From positions 1 to 64,000 of the forward strand of contig JADJLT010000001.1 of NCBI GenBank assembly GCA_016709965.1: a DNA stretch of 64,000 nucleotides, read 5' to 3'. The notes below the pieces were generated by a model. That model made no database searches, was not told where the DNA came from, and was given only the letters and a program-made list of their open reading frames with translations. The DNA is from Betaproteobacteria bacterium (GTDB lineage Bacteria; Pseudomonadota; Gammaproteobacteria; Burkholderiales; Rhodocyclaceae). The translations under genes and the position numbers were made by a program. Shown here in pieces: positions 42,120-51,452 of the stretch; position 1 is the first letter of the stretch, and the number at the start of each line of letters is the position of its first letter.

Positions 42120-43034
42120 TCAGCGCCCCAGTTTTTGGCGAATTTTAGGTAGCGCGGCCAGTGCAGCGCGTTCGCCCTCGAGCATGGCATCGTTGCGGGC
42201 CGCGAAGTCCCAGGATTTTACATAAGGCAGCCGGGGTCGAATCACCACATCGGCGCCCTTCAGCTCATTGGCGCCAATCACGCCACCCATGATGGTCGTG
42301 GTCTGCCAGATAATGGCGGTCAGGCTGTCCACCGGTTGGCCTTCGGGACGAGCCGAAATATCAACGGCAATCACGAAATCGGCCCCCATGTCGCGCGCCG
42401 CCTGCACCGGGATCGGGCTGCTCAGTCCGCCATCGACGTAGGTTTTTCCGCCAAATTGCGTGGGCTGGAAAATGCCGGGCACGGCGGCAGAGGCTCGTAC
42501 GGCCAGACCGCTGTCGCCCGTACGGAATACGACGCGCTCACCGGTATTCAGATCAGTGGCAACCACGGCGAAAGGCTTGTTCAGTTTTTCCAGTGGTCGC
42601 ATGTTCAGGTGTTGGTTGATGAAATCCTGCAGGGCCTCACCCTTCAAGAAGCCACGTCCGCCCAGGGTCCAGTCGGCGAAAATTTTTTCATCGAGCTGCT
42701 GGGCGATTTTCTGCATTGCAAACGCATCATGGCCGGACGCATAGAGCGAACCCACTACAGCACCAGCGCTGGTGCCGACGATGTAATCCGGCACGATGCC
42801 TTGCGATTCCAGCATCTTGATGACGCCGATGTGGGCAAATCCGCGTGCTGCGCCACCACCAAGGGCCAAACCGATTTTCGGCTTGGTCGTGGCGGCCTGC
42901 GGCGTCTTCTGACCTGACGGCAACAGGGCGCACGCAGTCAACAGGAGCACGCTCAGCGCCATCAGGCAGACGCGAAGATAAGCCGGAGGGGTGTTTCCGG
43001 GTTTCGAACAGGTAAGGGTAGGGGGAACTTTCAC
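42120..43034 (-). CDS. Patatin-like phospholipase lipoprotein
   Basis: About 304 residues if begun at the GTG at 43034; an ATG at 42962 would shorten it to about 280. The first choice gives a charged n-region before the hydrophobic stretch and lipobox LLLTAC. Patatin motifs: LALGGGAARGFAHIGV (oxyanion loop), nucleophile GTSAGA, and DGGLSSPIP with the catalytic Asp. RssA/YchK-like serine hydrolase acting on lipids at the periplasmic side. Lies 37 bp after the RIO kinase gene on the same strand. Confidence 0.82.
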   Translation of the reverse strand: MKVPPTLTCSKPGNTPPAYLRVCLMALSVLLLTACALLPSGQKTPQAATTKPKIGLALGGGAARGFAHIGVIKMLESQGIVPDYIVGTSAGAVVGSLYASGHDAFAMQKIAQQLDEKIFADWTLGGRGFLKGEALQDFINQHLNMRPLEKLNKPFAVVATDLNTGERVVFRTGDSGLAVRASAAVPGIFQPTQFGGKTYVDGGLSSPIPVQAARDMGADFVIAVDISARPEGQPVDSLTAIIWQTTTIMGGVIGANELKGADVVIRPRLPYVKSWDFAARNDAMLEGERAALAALPKIRQKLGR

Positions 43035-43071
43035 GATGCTTTCGGGATTCTGCGAGGACAAGGGCGCCAGT

Positions 43072-43908
43072 TTACTGGCACATGCGACGAATTTCGTCTT
43101 CCTTGATCGCTTCGTCGATTTGTTGGAGCACGGCGTCGACGTCGGCAAGGCTTTCGTCGAGTTCGACGTGTCCGGTCAAAACCTGATCCGGCTGCAATAA
43201 GCCGCTCTCGTACAGCGCCCAGATTTCCTTGCCGTACTGGCTATCCTTGAGCGAAGGAGCAAAGGCGCTGAAATAGCTGCGCAGATTATTGACGTCACGC
43301 TCGAGCATTTCAGCGGCAGTACTGTTGGCAGCGGCGTCGATGGCCTGTGGCAGGTCGATGATGACCGGGCCGTTTTCATCGACGAGGATGTTGTATTCCG
43401 ACAGATCGCCGTGAATGATACCGGCGCACAACATGCGCACCACTTGGTTGACCAGCATGGCGTGATAGTCCAGCGCCACATCTTCGCTCAAGGCAACATC
43501 GTTCAGCCGGGGCGCGGCGCCTCCGTCGGCATCAACCACCAGATCCATCAGCAGCACGCCATCAAAACAGATGTAGGGTTGCGGCACCCGAACCCCGGCA
43601 TTTGCCAGCCGATACAATGCATCGACCTCTGCGTTCTGCCAGACCTCTTCCTGCATTTGGCGCCCGTAGCGACTGCCTTTTTCCATGGCGCGCGCCTGCC
43701 GGCTATTCTTGACCTTGCGGCCTTCCTGATAGGACGTCGCCTTGCGGAAGCTGCGCTGCTTGGCATCCTTGTAGACCTTGGCGCAACGGATATGCTCGCC
43801 GCAACGAACGATGTAAACGGTGGCCTCCTTGCCGCTCATCAATTGCCCGATTACCTCGTCTACAAGGCCTTCTTCAACGAGAGTGGTGAGTCTTTTCGGG
43901 GTTTTCAT
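43072..43908 (-). CDS. RIO1-type serine protein kinase
   Basis: 278 residues. RIO motifs: LMSGKEATVYIV with the ATP-binding Ser-Gly-Lys-Glu, CAKVYKD with the Lys, catalytic IIHGDLSEYNILV (His-Gly-Asp), metal loop VIIDLPQAIDA. No transmembrane part. Bacterial RIO proteins are active kinases; their targets are unknown. Upstream (43909-44006) shows nothing notable. Confidence 0.88.
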   Translation of the reverse strand: MKTPKRLTTLVEEGLVDEVIGQLMSGKEATVYIVRCGEHIRCAKVYKDAKQRSFRKATSYQEGRKVKNSRQARAMEKGSRYGRQMQEEVWQNAEVDALYRLANAGVRVPQPYICFDGVLLMDLVVDADGGAAPRLNDVALSEDVALDYHAMLVNQVVRMLCAGIIHGDLSEYNILVDENGPVIIDLPQAIDAAANSTAAEMLERDVNNLRSYFSAFAPSLKDSQYGKEIWALYESGLLQPDQVLTGHVELDESLADVDAVLQQIDEAIKEDEIRRMCQ

Positions 43909-44006
43909 GGGCTACAGGGGCTTTTCTGGCAGGCGTGGCAAGGCTGAATTATTTCTTCAGGCCCGAATCAGACCACGAACTGAGCAAACAAGCCACGCCT
44001 GAACCA

Positions 44007-44513
44007 TCAATAGCCTTTATTGAAGTGGACGCCATTGCATTTTGGGCAGGGCGGGACATGCCCGGTATGCTTGATATGCACTTTCTGGCCGCAGCCCTGA
44101 CAGGTCAGCGTCCCGGCCGATGTCATCTCGCCGGTTTTGTAGGTGAGTGTGTCTTTGGCCTTGTCGCGCAATGAACGCAACGCATTGCCAGTCATGTCCA
44201 GTACGCTGACGAGTGACGCGAGTGCGCCAGCTGTCAAGCGCGCCGGATGGAGCTTTTCTTTGGTTTCCTCACCCAGTTGCTGAGCGTCGGCAATGGTTTG
44301 ATCCAAATCGCGCGAGAGAAATTTTTTCAGTTCCTCACCTTGTTCAGCACTGAATTCACCGACGGCAGTTAATTGCTCCCGTGCTTTTTCCAGCGCCACG
44401 TTCATTGATTCGCGACTTCGCTCCTTGCCGGCCAGATAGAGTTCATTGAATTTGCTGGCAAACAGGTCGTATTGCCGACTCAGCCGGTCTTTTTCCTGGT
44501 CATTGTTGTCCAT
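44007..44513 (-). CDS. Zinc-ribbon protein, DUF1451-like
   Basis: 168 residues. A helical N-terminal region (QYDLFASKFNELYLAGKERS, then ESMNVALEKAREQLTAVGEF) precedes a C-terminal zinc ribbon: GTLTCQGCGQKVHIKHTGHV PPCPKCNG, two CxxC pairs. This arrangement and the 'tG.v.pCp.C....F' ending fit the DUF1451 group. Function unknown. 35 bp downstream of the LapA-like gene. Confidence 0.8.
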   Translation of the reverse strand: MDNNDQEKDRLSRQYDLFASKFNELYLAGKERSRESMNVALEKAREQLTAVGEFSAEQGEELKKFLSRDLDQTIADAQQLGEETKEKLHPARLTAGALASLVSVLDMTGNALRSLRDKAKDTLTYKTGEMTSAGTLTCQGCGQKVHIKHTGHVPPCPKCNGVHFNKGY

Positions 44514-44548
44514 GATGATTCTCCGGTGAATGTTTATTTACAGAAGCA

Positions 44549-45040
44549 CTAGCTACGTACAGTTGAAGCTCCTGTCTTTTCCAGGCGATCTTCAAGTTCG
44601 CCAATGTAGGCGGCAAGGGTGTTGCCCGAGTTTTCGATTGCGGCACGAAGGTCGCGTTCCTGTTGATCAATCCGGGCGATGACTGTTGTTCTGGACTCCG
44701 CCTGCAGATTGTTCTGTTTGGTCAACTCGGCCTCCAGAAATGTTCGCAACTCGGTGAAGCGAGATGCCTCGGCCTGATCGGCCAGCTCCTTGTTGGCCTT
44801 CAACTCGCGCGAAATCCGCCTGTTTTCCATCAAGGCGGTGCCCTGAAGGTAGACGACAAAAACCAGAAAGAGGGCTGTGAGAAAAACCAGCAAACCGAGC
44901 ATGACCAAGCCCAGCGGCATCTGAACTTCTGTAATGCCAAGACTGAGTGCTGTTGGGGTTATGAACACGCCCCAGTTCAATGCTGAAAAAGCAGCAATAA
45001 CCGCCAATACGATGAGCAATAACAGCGATTGAAGTTTCAT
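44549..45040 (-). CDS. LapA-domain membrane protein
   Basis: 163 residues. Two transmembrane helices (about 5-25 and 43-66, LVMLGLLVFLTALFLVFVVY) with the hairpin arrangement of the LapA/YciS family, followed by a long coiled coil (ENRRISRELKANKELADQAE, TFLEAELTKQNNLQAESRTT) facing the cytoplasm. LapA in E. coli works with LapB on lipopolysaccharide assembly; here the association with the DUF1451 gene is the only context. The upstream 311 bp (45041-45351) hold no gene, only two small inverted repeats near 45208-45226 and 45258-45271. Confidence 0.75.
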   Translation of the reverse strand: MKLQSLLLLIVLAVIAAFSALNWGVFITPTALSLGITEVQMPLGLVMLGLLVFLTALFLVFVVYLQGTALMENRRISRELKANKELADQAEASRFTELRTFLEAELTKQNNLQAESRTTVIARIDQQERDLRAAIENSGNTLAAYIGELEDRLEKTGASTVRS

Positions 45041-45351
45041 CTCAAGTGTCCTCGTTTTTATGTGGTTGCGGCCTCTTGGCTCGGGCCATCAAGTTGGGTC
45101 CTTTTCCCCGCAGCCCTGTTGATGACGCCAATGTTTCTCTGGCTAAACCGGCTACGGGATTACTTTTGGGGCGCTATTTTGCGTTGCGTTCTTTAGAAGC
45201 ACTAAAAGAAGCCAAGCTTCTTCTCTTCTAATGGTAGACCAAAAAATGGCTCTGAATTGTGTGCTTGCACACATACAAACGGGGCGGACATGCTTTTTTC
45301 CGATTCGGATGCGGCCGAATTGGCAGCTTGTCAGAGGCTGAGTATGCTCAT

Positions 45352-47301
45352 TCAAACATCCGCTTCGACCAGACCTCCGTCCTTCTCCATCCACGCCCGA
45401 CGGCCGGCCGCTTCGCCCTTGCCCATCAGCAGGGTAAATGTAGCGGTCATTTGCTTGATGGTTTCCCGGCTGGCCTGAAAGGGCACGAGGCGGCGCGTAT
45501 CCGGGCAGAGCGTGGTTTCCCAAAGCTGGTCGGGATTCATCTCGCCGAGGCCCTTGAAGCGGGAGACGGTGATCTTGTTCTCGTTGACGCCTTCGTCACG
45601 CAGTTTGGTCAGCGTCTGTTCTTTCTCGGCTTCGTCCAGACAATAAACCTTGCGGGTGTGGCCACGGGCCTCAACATCAACGCGGAAGAGTGGCGGCTGG
45701 GCAACGTGAATGTGTCCACGTTCGATCAAGGCCGGGAAATGCTTGAGGAAGAGTGTGAATAACAATACCTGGATGTGCGAGCCGTCCACGTCGGCATCGG
45801 ACATGACGATGATGCGACCGTAGCGCAGGCCGGAAACATCAATGCTGTCGATCTGGTCGATGCCATGCGGGTCGACGCCGATGGCGACCGAAATGTCATG
45901 GACTTCGTTGTTCTTGAACAACTGGTCGCGGTCGACTTCCCAAGTGTTCAGCACCTTGCCACGCAAAGGCAGTACCGCCTGGGTTTCCTTGTCGCGGCCT
46001 TGCTTGGCCGAGCCGCCAGCCGAGTCGCCCTCGACCAGGAAAACTTCATTGCGGCCAATGTCGTCAGACTCGCAATCGGTCAATTTGCCGGGGAGGGTAG
46101 CGATACCGGAGGACTTCTTCTTCTCGATCTTCTGGGTCGATTTCATCCGGTTCTGGGCGGCCTTGACGGCCAATTCGGCAATCTTCTTGCCAAAGTCCGC
46201 ATGGCTGTTGAGCCACAGCTCGAACGGGTCACGCACCATCTGCGAAACCAGCTTGTAGGCATCACGGCTGGTCAGTTTCTCTTTGGTCTGACCCTGGAAT
46301 TGCGGGTCGAGTACCTTGGCCGAGAGCAGGTAGGTCATGCGGCCACAGACGTCTTCCTGCGCCAGTTTTACCTTGGCCGGCAAAATGGCATGGTGTTCAG
46401 CGAAGCTCTTGATCGCCTCGAAGACGCCGGCTTTCAGGCCGGCTTCATGGGTACCACCGTCCAGCGTCGGGATCAGGTTGACGTAGCTTTCCGGCTTGCC
46501 GCCACCTTCTTCGAACCAGGCCAGCGCCCAGGTGGCGCCTTCGCCCACGGCAAAACCGTTGGCTGTCTCGACATGTTTTTCGCCGACGAAAATGGGCGCC
46601 ACCGGCGTGCCGACCATCATTTCGTTGAGGTAGTCGGCCATGCCGTTCTGGTAGCACCAGACCTTCTTTTCCTGACCCTCGATGTCGAGCTCGACCATGA
46701 CATTGGGCATCAGCACGGCCTTTGAGCGGAGCAGGTGTTCGAGTTGTGCCAGATTGACCTTGGGCGAGTCGAAATACTTCGGGTCAGGCTGTATACGCAC
46801 GGTCGTGCCGGTATTGCGCTGACCGCAGTCGCCGATGCGGCTGAGCGGCTCGGTGACAAAGCCGGCGCCGAAGGCGATGTGATGAATACCGCCGCCGCGC
46901 TTGATCTCGACTTCCAGCCGGATCGACAGCGCATTGGTCACTGAAACACCAACGCCGTGCAGACCGCCGGAAAATCTGTAGGCGTTGCCGGAATCCTTCT
47001 TGTTGAACTTGCCGCCGGCGTGCAGCTTGCAGAACACCAGTTCAACCGCCGGTCGGCCTTCTTCCGGATGAATTTCGACCGGAATGCCGCGGCCATTGTC
47101 GGAGACCTCGATCACCCCGTCGGCACGGATGGCGACCGAGATTTTCTTGGCGTAACCGGCCAGCGCCTCGTCGGCGGAATTGTCGATCACTTCCTGAACT
47201 ATATGCGTCGGGCAGGTCGTCCGCGTATACATACCCGGGCGTTCTTTGACAGGTTCGAGGTCCTTGAGGACGCGGATGGAGGAGGCTGAGTAGTCGGACA
47301 T
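45352..47301 (-). CDS. parE: DNA topoisomerase IV subunit B
   Basis: 649 residues. GHKL ATPase: VIDNSADEALAG, VSDNGRGIPVEIH, YRFSGGLHGVGVSVTNALS. Toprim: FLVEGDSAGGSAKQGRDKET and IVMSDADVDGSHI. The C-terminal MNPDQLWETTLCPDTR closes as in ParE. The lack of the extra GyrB insertion and the MSDYSASSIRVLKDLEPVKE start support ParE over GyrB. Partner of ParC encoded 18 kb away. Confidence 0.95.
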   Translation of the reverse strand: MSDYSASSIRVLKDLEPVKERPGMYTRTTCPTHIVQEVIDNSADEALAGYAKKISVAIRADGVIEVSDNGRGIPVEIHPEEGRPAVELVFCKLHAGGKFNKKDSGNAYRFSGGLHGVGVSVTNALSIRLEVEIKRGGGIHHIAFGAGFVTEPLSRIGDCGQRNTGTTVRIQPDPKYFDSPKVNLAQLEHLLRSKAVLMPNVMVELDIEGQEKKVWCYQNGMADYLNEMMVGTPVAPIFVGEKHVETANGFAVGEGATWALAWFEEGGGKPESYVNLIPTLDGGTHEAGLKAGVFEAIKSFAEHHAILPAKVKLAQEDVCGRMTYLLSAKVLDPQFQGQTKEKLTSRDAYKLVSQMVRDPFELWLNSHADFGKKIAELAVKAAQNRMKSTQKIEKKKSSGIATLPGKLTDCESDDIGRNEVFLVEGDSAGGSAKQGRDKETQAVLPLRGKVLNTWEVDRDQLFKNNEVHDISVAIGVDPHGIDQIDSIDVSGLRYGRIIVMSDADVDGSHIQVLLFTLFLKHFPALIERGHIHVAQPPLFRVDVEARGHTRKVYCLDEAEKEQTLTKLRDEGVNENKITVSRFKGLGEMNPDQLWETTLCPDTRRLVPFQASRETIKQMTATFTLLMGKGEAAGRRAWMEKDGGLVEADV

Positions 47302-47490
47302 GCTTTATTGTTGAAAGTGACGAAGTGGCCGCAGCCAGAGATGCGGGGCAAATTCTAACCTGAGGCGACTGGCTGGTGATCGCCATGTAAGTTTCTTGGA
47401 TCGGTATTACGTCCGACACTTGGTGGCAGGTGGCTGTTGTGACGGGCGGGAATTTTTCAAAAATTGGCATTTTGTCGCTGCCAAAAGCAA

Positions 47491-47516
47491 TTGTGCCCGG
47501 CAATTGCCGGGCACAA
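47491..47516. terminator. Palindromic terminator
   Basis: TTGTGCCCGGCAATTGCCGG then GCACAA, a perfect palindrome at the 3' end of the double-barrel gene. Confidence 0.75.
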
Positions 47517-47538
47517 TAATCAGGTTCAGGTTTAGCTC

Positions 47539-48945
47539 TTAGAACTTGTAGGAAACGCGCGCTGCAATGGTAGAGAATGTTGGTTTGAGGTCATACTGGA
47601 CGGGCCATGTGTTGTCAGGCACGGCTCGACCGCCATACGTTTTCCCCAAAAACTGGTAGTAGTTGCAGTCCAGACCCACAATCCATTTTCCGCCTGAATT
47701 GATTGGGAGTGCATATTCAATACCAACGCCGGCAGTCCAGCCTTCATGCAAATGCTTCTGTTGGAAACTGCTGCCATTGCTATTGGCAAGAGAGCTCTCG
47801 ATTTCGGCAATTGCAAGACCTGCCTTGGCATAGGGAAGCCAATTGCCCAATGCATAGCCGACGCGCGGGGTCAGGGTCGAAAGGGAGTTGACGCCAGTCG
47901 TCACGCTACTGTTAATGCCGCTGAATGGTGCATTCTTGGTGGTGCTGATGTCCGTAAATGCAAACGACCCTTCCAGGCCGATGACGACGTTGCCAATCTG
48001 GCGGTTGTCGCCCAAATGCACTCCAAAGCCGGTGCCATGAAGCGAGTGTTCAACCGTACCCCCCGTCGCTTGCGGGCTGAACTGACTCAATGCTCCAGCA
48101 TCGCTCGGGAAACTCAGCTTGCTGCTGCCGTTAAAAGCACCCAACCCGCTCAAGCCTGCATAGACACCATCCCAATTTCCCCCGGACGATAGAGTATTGC
48201 CAGACATGCCTCCGCCTGACCGGGCGCCAAAATTGTAAGATGCTCTTAGCATCAGCGTTGAGAATGTCGGCTTGAGGTCGAATTGAACGGGCCAGGTATT
48301 ATCAGGTACGGCTCGACCGCCATACGTTTTTCCCAGAAACTGGTAGTAGTTATATTCCAGGCCAAGTATCCAGCCGCGCATGGAATCATGTGGCAGCGCG
48401 TACTCAACGCCAACGCCAGCTGTCCAGCCTTCATGCAAGTGCTTCTGATGGAAACTGCTGCCATTGCTATTGGCAAGAGAGCTCTCGATTTCGGCAATTG
48501 CAAGACCTGCCTTGGCATAGGGAAGCCAATTGCCCAATGCATAGCCGACGCGCGGAGTCAGTGTCGAAAGGGAGTTGACGCCAGTCGTCACGCTACTGTT
48601 AATGCCGCTGAATGGTGCATTCTTGGTGGTGCTGATGTCGGTAAATGCAAACGAACCTTCCAGGCCGATGATGACGTTGCCAATCTGGCGGTTCTCACCA
48701 AAATGTACACCAAAGCCGGTGCCATGAAGCGAGTGTTCAACCGTACCCCCCGTCGCTTGCGGGCTGAACTGATTTGAGGCCCCGGCATCACCCGGAAAAC
48801 TCAGCTTGCTGTTGCCGTTAAATGCACCTGCCACATCAGCACCAAAGTAACTCCCTTCCCAAGGGGAGCTTGCGGCGTTAACAAGCCCTGCAGCCGACAT
48901 AAGCGCAAGCAGTACTGTGCGTTTGTTGATAATTTTTTTGTGCAT
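47539..48945 (-). CDS. Outer membrane protein with two tandem beta-barrels
   Basis: 468 residues. A signal peptide (cleavage after VNA, about 24) is followed by two nearly identical barrels of the Omp25/OmpX-like (OMP_b-brl) kind: about 28-239 ending in RASYNF and about 258-468 ending in VSYKF. Between them is a Gly/Ser linker (GARSGGGMSGNTLSSGGNWD). Period is 229 residues; long stretches such as GLEGSFAFTDISTTKNAPFS and AKAGLAIAEIESSLANSNGS are identical. Each half has strands of alternating hydrophobic residues and its own terminal aromatic residue, so each could insert as an eight-stranded barrel. The DNA of the halves is also close to identical, pointing to recent duplication or conversion. 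Confidence 0.85.
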   Translation of the reverse strand: MHKKIINKRTVLLALMSAAGLVNAASSPWEGSYFGADVAGAFNGNSKLSFPGDAGASNQFSPQATGGTVEHSLHGTGFGVHFGENRQIGNVIIGLEGSFAFTDISTTKNAPFSGINSSVTTGVNSLSTLTPRVGYALGNWLPYAKAGLAIAEIESSLANSNGSSFHQKHLHEGWTAGVGVEYALPHDSMRGWILGLEYNYYQFLGKTYGGRAVPDNTWPVQFDLKPTFSTLMLRASYNFGARSGGGMSGNTLSSGGNWDGVYAGLSGLGAFNGSSKLSFPSDAGALSQFSPQATGGTVEHSLHGTGFGVHLGDNRQIGNVVIGLEGSFAFTDISTTKNAPFSGINSSVTTGVNSLSTLTPRVGYALGNWLPYAKAGLAIAEIESSLANSNGSSFQQKHLHEGWTAGVGIEYALPINSGGKWIVGLDCNYYQFLGKTYGGRAVPDNTWPVQYDLKPTFSTIAARVSYKF

Positions 48946-49117
48946 CCTAGCTTCCCCAGTGCAAGATTAAGATAGTTCTTAAAACAATGATTTCACACAA
49001 GCAATTGTATGTCCGCAACAGTAGAAATTTACCATTTATTTACATAGTTTAATCGACTAAAAGAGGCCTTATCAGGTTGCTTGCCACCTCTCGGCGCATT
49101 TCTGGTGCAGGCATTCA

Positions 49118-49154
49118 TTTTTGGAATTTTGGCAAAATATCCGGTTGACCGCAG
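49118..49154 (+). repeat. Interspersed repeat, copy 9
   Basis: TTTTTGGAATTTTGGCAAAA then TATCCGGTTGACCGCAG. Intergenic, in the 311-bp gap (48946-49256) upstream of the double-barrel gene; nothing else is seen in that gap. Confidence 0.85.
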
Positions 49155-49256
49155 CAAGCACTGTCGCCGCGATTTTTTAGTGTTTTCCATAAAGCACGCG
49201 ACCATAGCAGCGTGGCATAATCAGTATCCGAACCCATTTTCAGTGAGGAATTCCTC

Positions 49257-49472
49257 ATGGTAGACACGACGCAAGGCGTTGCTGCTTCGTCGCCACAACG
49301 TACCCGTGGCGCTGACAGGCGTGGCAACAAGCTGGTTTCCTCGCCACCGTTTTACACTCGTGAGGGCAAGATCCTGACTGAGCGTCGTACGCCAATCGAC
49401 CGACGTGCCAATTGGATACGCGAATTTTCCGTAGATACGATCGATAACGGTTCATCAAAGACGAATACCTGA
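49257..49472 (+). CDS. Hypothetical basic protein, 71 aa
   Basis: Ribosome site AGTGAGGAA before the ATG. Arg/Thr-rich (RTRGADRRGNKLVSS, LTERRTPIDRRANWIRE), no cysteines or membrane segment. The repeated xxDRR motifs are seen in some small PilZ- or GGDEF-associated proteins, but I cannot assign a family. One base before the DUF808 gene, hence probably coupled to it. Confidence 0.55.
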   Translation: MVDTTQGVAASSPQRTRGADRRGNKLVSSPPFYTREGKILTERRTPIDRRANWIREFSVDTIDNGSSKTNT

Positions 49473-49473
49473 G

Positions 49474-50397
49474 ATGGCCGGGGCTAGCCTGCTCCTCCTC
49501 ATTGATGATATTGCCGCCGTCCTCGATGACGTCGCGGTGCTGACCAAAATCGCCGCCCAAAAGACGGCCGGCGTTCTGGGAGACGATCTGGCGCTGAATG
49601 CGCAGCAGGTGGCCGGCGTGCGGGCTGAGCGCGAATTACCCGTCGTCTGGGCGGTGTGCATCGGTTCGCTCAAGAACAAGCTGATTCTGGTGCCGGCGGC
49701 ATTGGCTATCAGTGCCTTCATTCCTTGGGCAGTAACGCCGCTGCTGATGCTCGGTGGAATCTATTTGTGTCTGGAAGGTGTCGAGAAACTGGCCCATCCC
49801 TTTTTGCACAGTGAGGCCGAGGACGCAGTTCATCATGCCGAGGAACTCGCCGCAGTCGGAGACGACAGCGTTGATCTGGCGGTTTTCGAGGCGGACAAGA
49901 TCAAGGGTGCGATACGGACTGATTTCGTACTGTCTGCCGAAATCATCGTTATCGCACTCGGCACGGTGGCCGGGCAGTCATTGTCTACGCAGCTGACAGT
50001 ACTGGCTGGCATCGGCTTGATCATGACCTTCGGCGTTTATGGGGTCGTCGCCGCTATCGTCAAGATGGATGATGTGGGTGCCTGGCTGCTCGTCAATGGG
50101 CGCGGGATCACGAAAACCATCGGCAAAGGCTTGTTGCTGGCGGCACCGAAGCTGATGAAGACACTGACGGTGGTCGGTACGGTCGCCATGTTTCTGGTCG
50201 GCGGCGGCATTCTGGCGCATGGCATGCCGCCAGTGCATCACGGGATCGAACAGATTGCAGAAATATCCGGCTTGATGGGCAGCGTGGTTTCCATGGGGCT
50301 CAATGCGCTGGTTGGAATGGTTTGCGGGGCGGTCGCCTTGCTGGGCATGCTGGCGTTGTCAGCCGTCCGAAAAATGATGATTGGGGTCAAGGCATGA
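49474..50397 (+). CDS. DUF808 (YedI-type) membrane protein
   Basis: 307 residues with about six transmembrane helices. It begins MAGASLLLLIDDIAAVLDDV, the family signature, followed by KTAGVLGDDLALNAQQVAGV, SLKNKLILVPAALAISAFIP and LVNGRGITKTIGKGLLLAAP. Inner membrane, function unknown. ATGA overlap with the next gene. Confidence 0.85.
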   Translation: MAGASLLLLIDDIAAVLDDVAVLTKIAAQKTAGVLGDDLALNAQQVAGVRAERELPVVWAVCIGSLKNKLILVPAALAISAFIPWAVTPLLMLGGIYLCLEGVEKLAHPFLHSEAEDAVHHAEELAAVGDDSVDLAVFEADKIKGAIRTDFVLSAEIIVIALGTVAGQSLSTQLTVLAGIGLIMTFGVYGVVAAIVKMDDVGAWLLVNGRGITKTIGKGLLLAAPKLMKTLTVVGTVAMFLVGGGILAHGMPPVHHGIEQIAEISGLMGSVVSMGLNALVGMVCGAVALLGMLALSAVRKMMIGVKA

Positions 50398-51437
50398 GCA
50401 AGGCGCTTCGCCTGTCGGAAAAATGGTTTCGCTTCGGACTCTGGATAGTTGCCTTTGTATTCGCCAGTTTCTTGATCGGGCTGGGTGGTACGGTCGTCGA
50501 GAACCTGCCCAAGGTTGAGCACCGCGTCACGCTGGAGAATTTTATCGACAAGCCGGCGGCAGAACGGCTGCGGGCCGAGTTGAGAACCTTGCAGGAAAAA
50601 CGTCAGATTGCGCAGGATGCCAACGATCAGCAACAACTGAAACTCAATGCTGCCCGAGCCAATTCGGCCGCCGCACGCGACACCTTCAGCAATTGGCTGG
50701 CCACCCGTCATGCGACCAAGCGTCCGGAGCAAGATGCTGAACTGATCGAGCGCACACAGGCGCTGGACGAACTAAAGATTATTGAGCGCAAGGCGCTGGC
50801 TGATGTCGAGCGTCAGCAACAGAATCTGCTCGATAGCCGTCAAGCCGAAGAAAGAGCTCAGCGCGACATGCGCGAACTTGAAAATGCGGCTTCCGGCAAG
50901 CTCGCCACCGAATCACGCAGCCAGGAGTTACGCGTTTTCCTCTATCGCCTGACGCTGACCCTGCCGTTGTTGGCCATCGCGGGCTGGCTCTTTGCAAAAA
51001 AGCGCCAGAGTACTTGGTGGCCTTTTGTCTGGGGCTTCATCTACTTCGCCCTGTTTGCCTTCTTTGTCGAACTTGTTCCCTATTTGCCCAGTTACGGCGG
51101 ATACGTTCGCTATGCGGTGGGTATTGTCCTTACCGTGCTGGTCGGCCGCTATGCCATCGTGGCGCTCAATCGCTACCTGGAAAAACAGAAGCAGGCCGAG
51201 GCGATGCCGGATGTCGAACGGCGCAAGGAACTGAGCTACGACACTGCGCTGGCCCGTCTGGCCAAAAAGGTTTGCCCTGGCTGTGAGCGGCAGGTGGACC
51301 TGACCAACACTGCAATCGATTACTGCCCGCACTGCGGCATCTGCCTGTTCGATAATTGCGGCCAGTGCAAGGAGCGCAAAAGCGCATTTGCCAGGTTTTG
51401 CCATGCCTGTGGTGGGGCAGCGGGCGAGGGAAGCTGA
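50394..51437 (+). CDS. Membrane protein with coiled coil and zinc ribbons
   Basis: 347 residues. One N-terminal helix (about 12-32), a coiled coil of about 130 residues (AAERLRAELRTLQEKRQIAQ, VERQQQNLLDSRQAEERAQR), then three more helices (about 185-270), and a C-terminal zinc finger region KKVCPGCERQVDLTNTAIDY CPHCGICLFDNCGQC with four CxxC-type pairs. Translationally coupled to the DUF808 gene, so the two membrane proteins probably act together. No catalytic motif seen. Confidence 0.7.
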   Translation: MSKALRLSEKWFRFGLWIVAFVFASFLIGLGGTVVENLPKVEHRVTLENFIDKPAAERLRAELRTLQEKRQIAQDANDQQQLKLNAARANSAAARDTFSNWLATRHATKRPEQDAELIERTQALDELKIIERKALADVERQQQNLLDSRQAEERAQRDMRELENAASGKLATESRSQELRVFLYRLTLTLPLLAIAGWLFAKKRQSTWWPFVWGFIYFALFAFFVELVPYLPSYGGYVRYAVGIVLTVLVGRYAIVALNRYLEKQKQAEAMPDVERRKELSYDTALARLAKKVCPGCERQVDLTNTAIDYCPHCGICLFDNCGQCKERKSAFARFCHACGGAAGEGS

Positions 51438-51452
51438 GCGCTTCTTCAGTAC

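Noticed and set aside
45208..45271. Two small inverted repeats upstream of parE's 3' end (AAGAAGC-CAA-GCTTCTT, GTGTGC-TT-GCACAC)
   Set aside because: Short, no clear T run in the right place and no gene organisation that needs them; may be weak terminators only.
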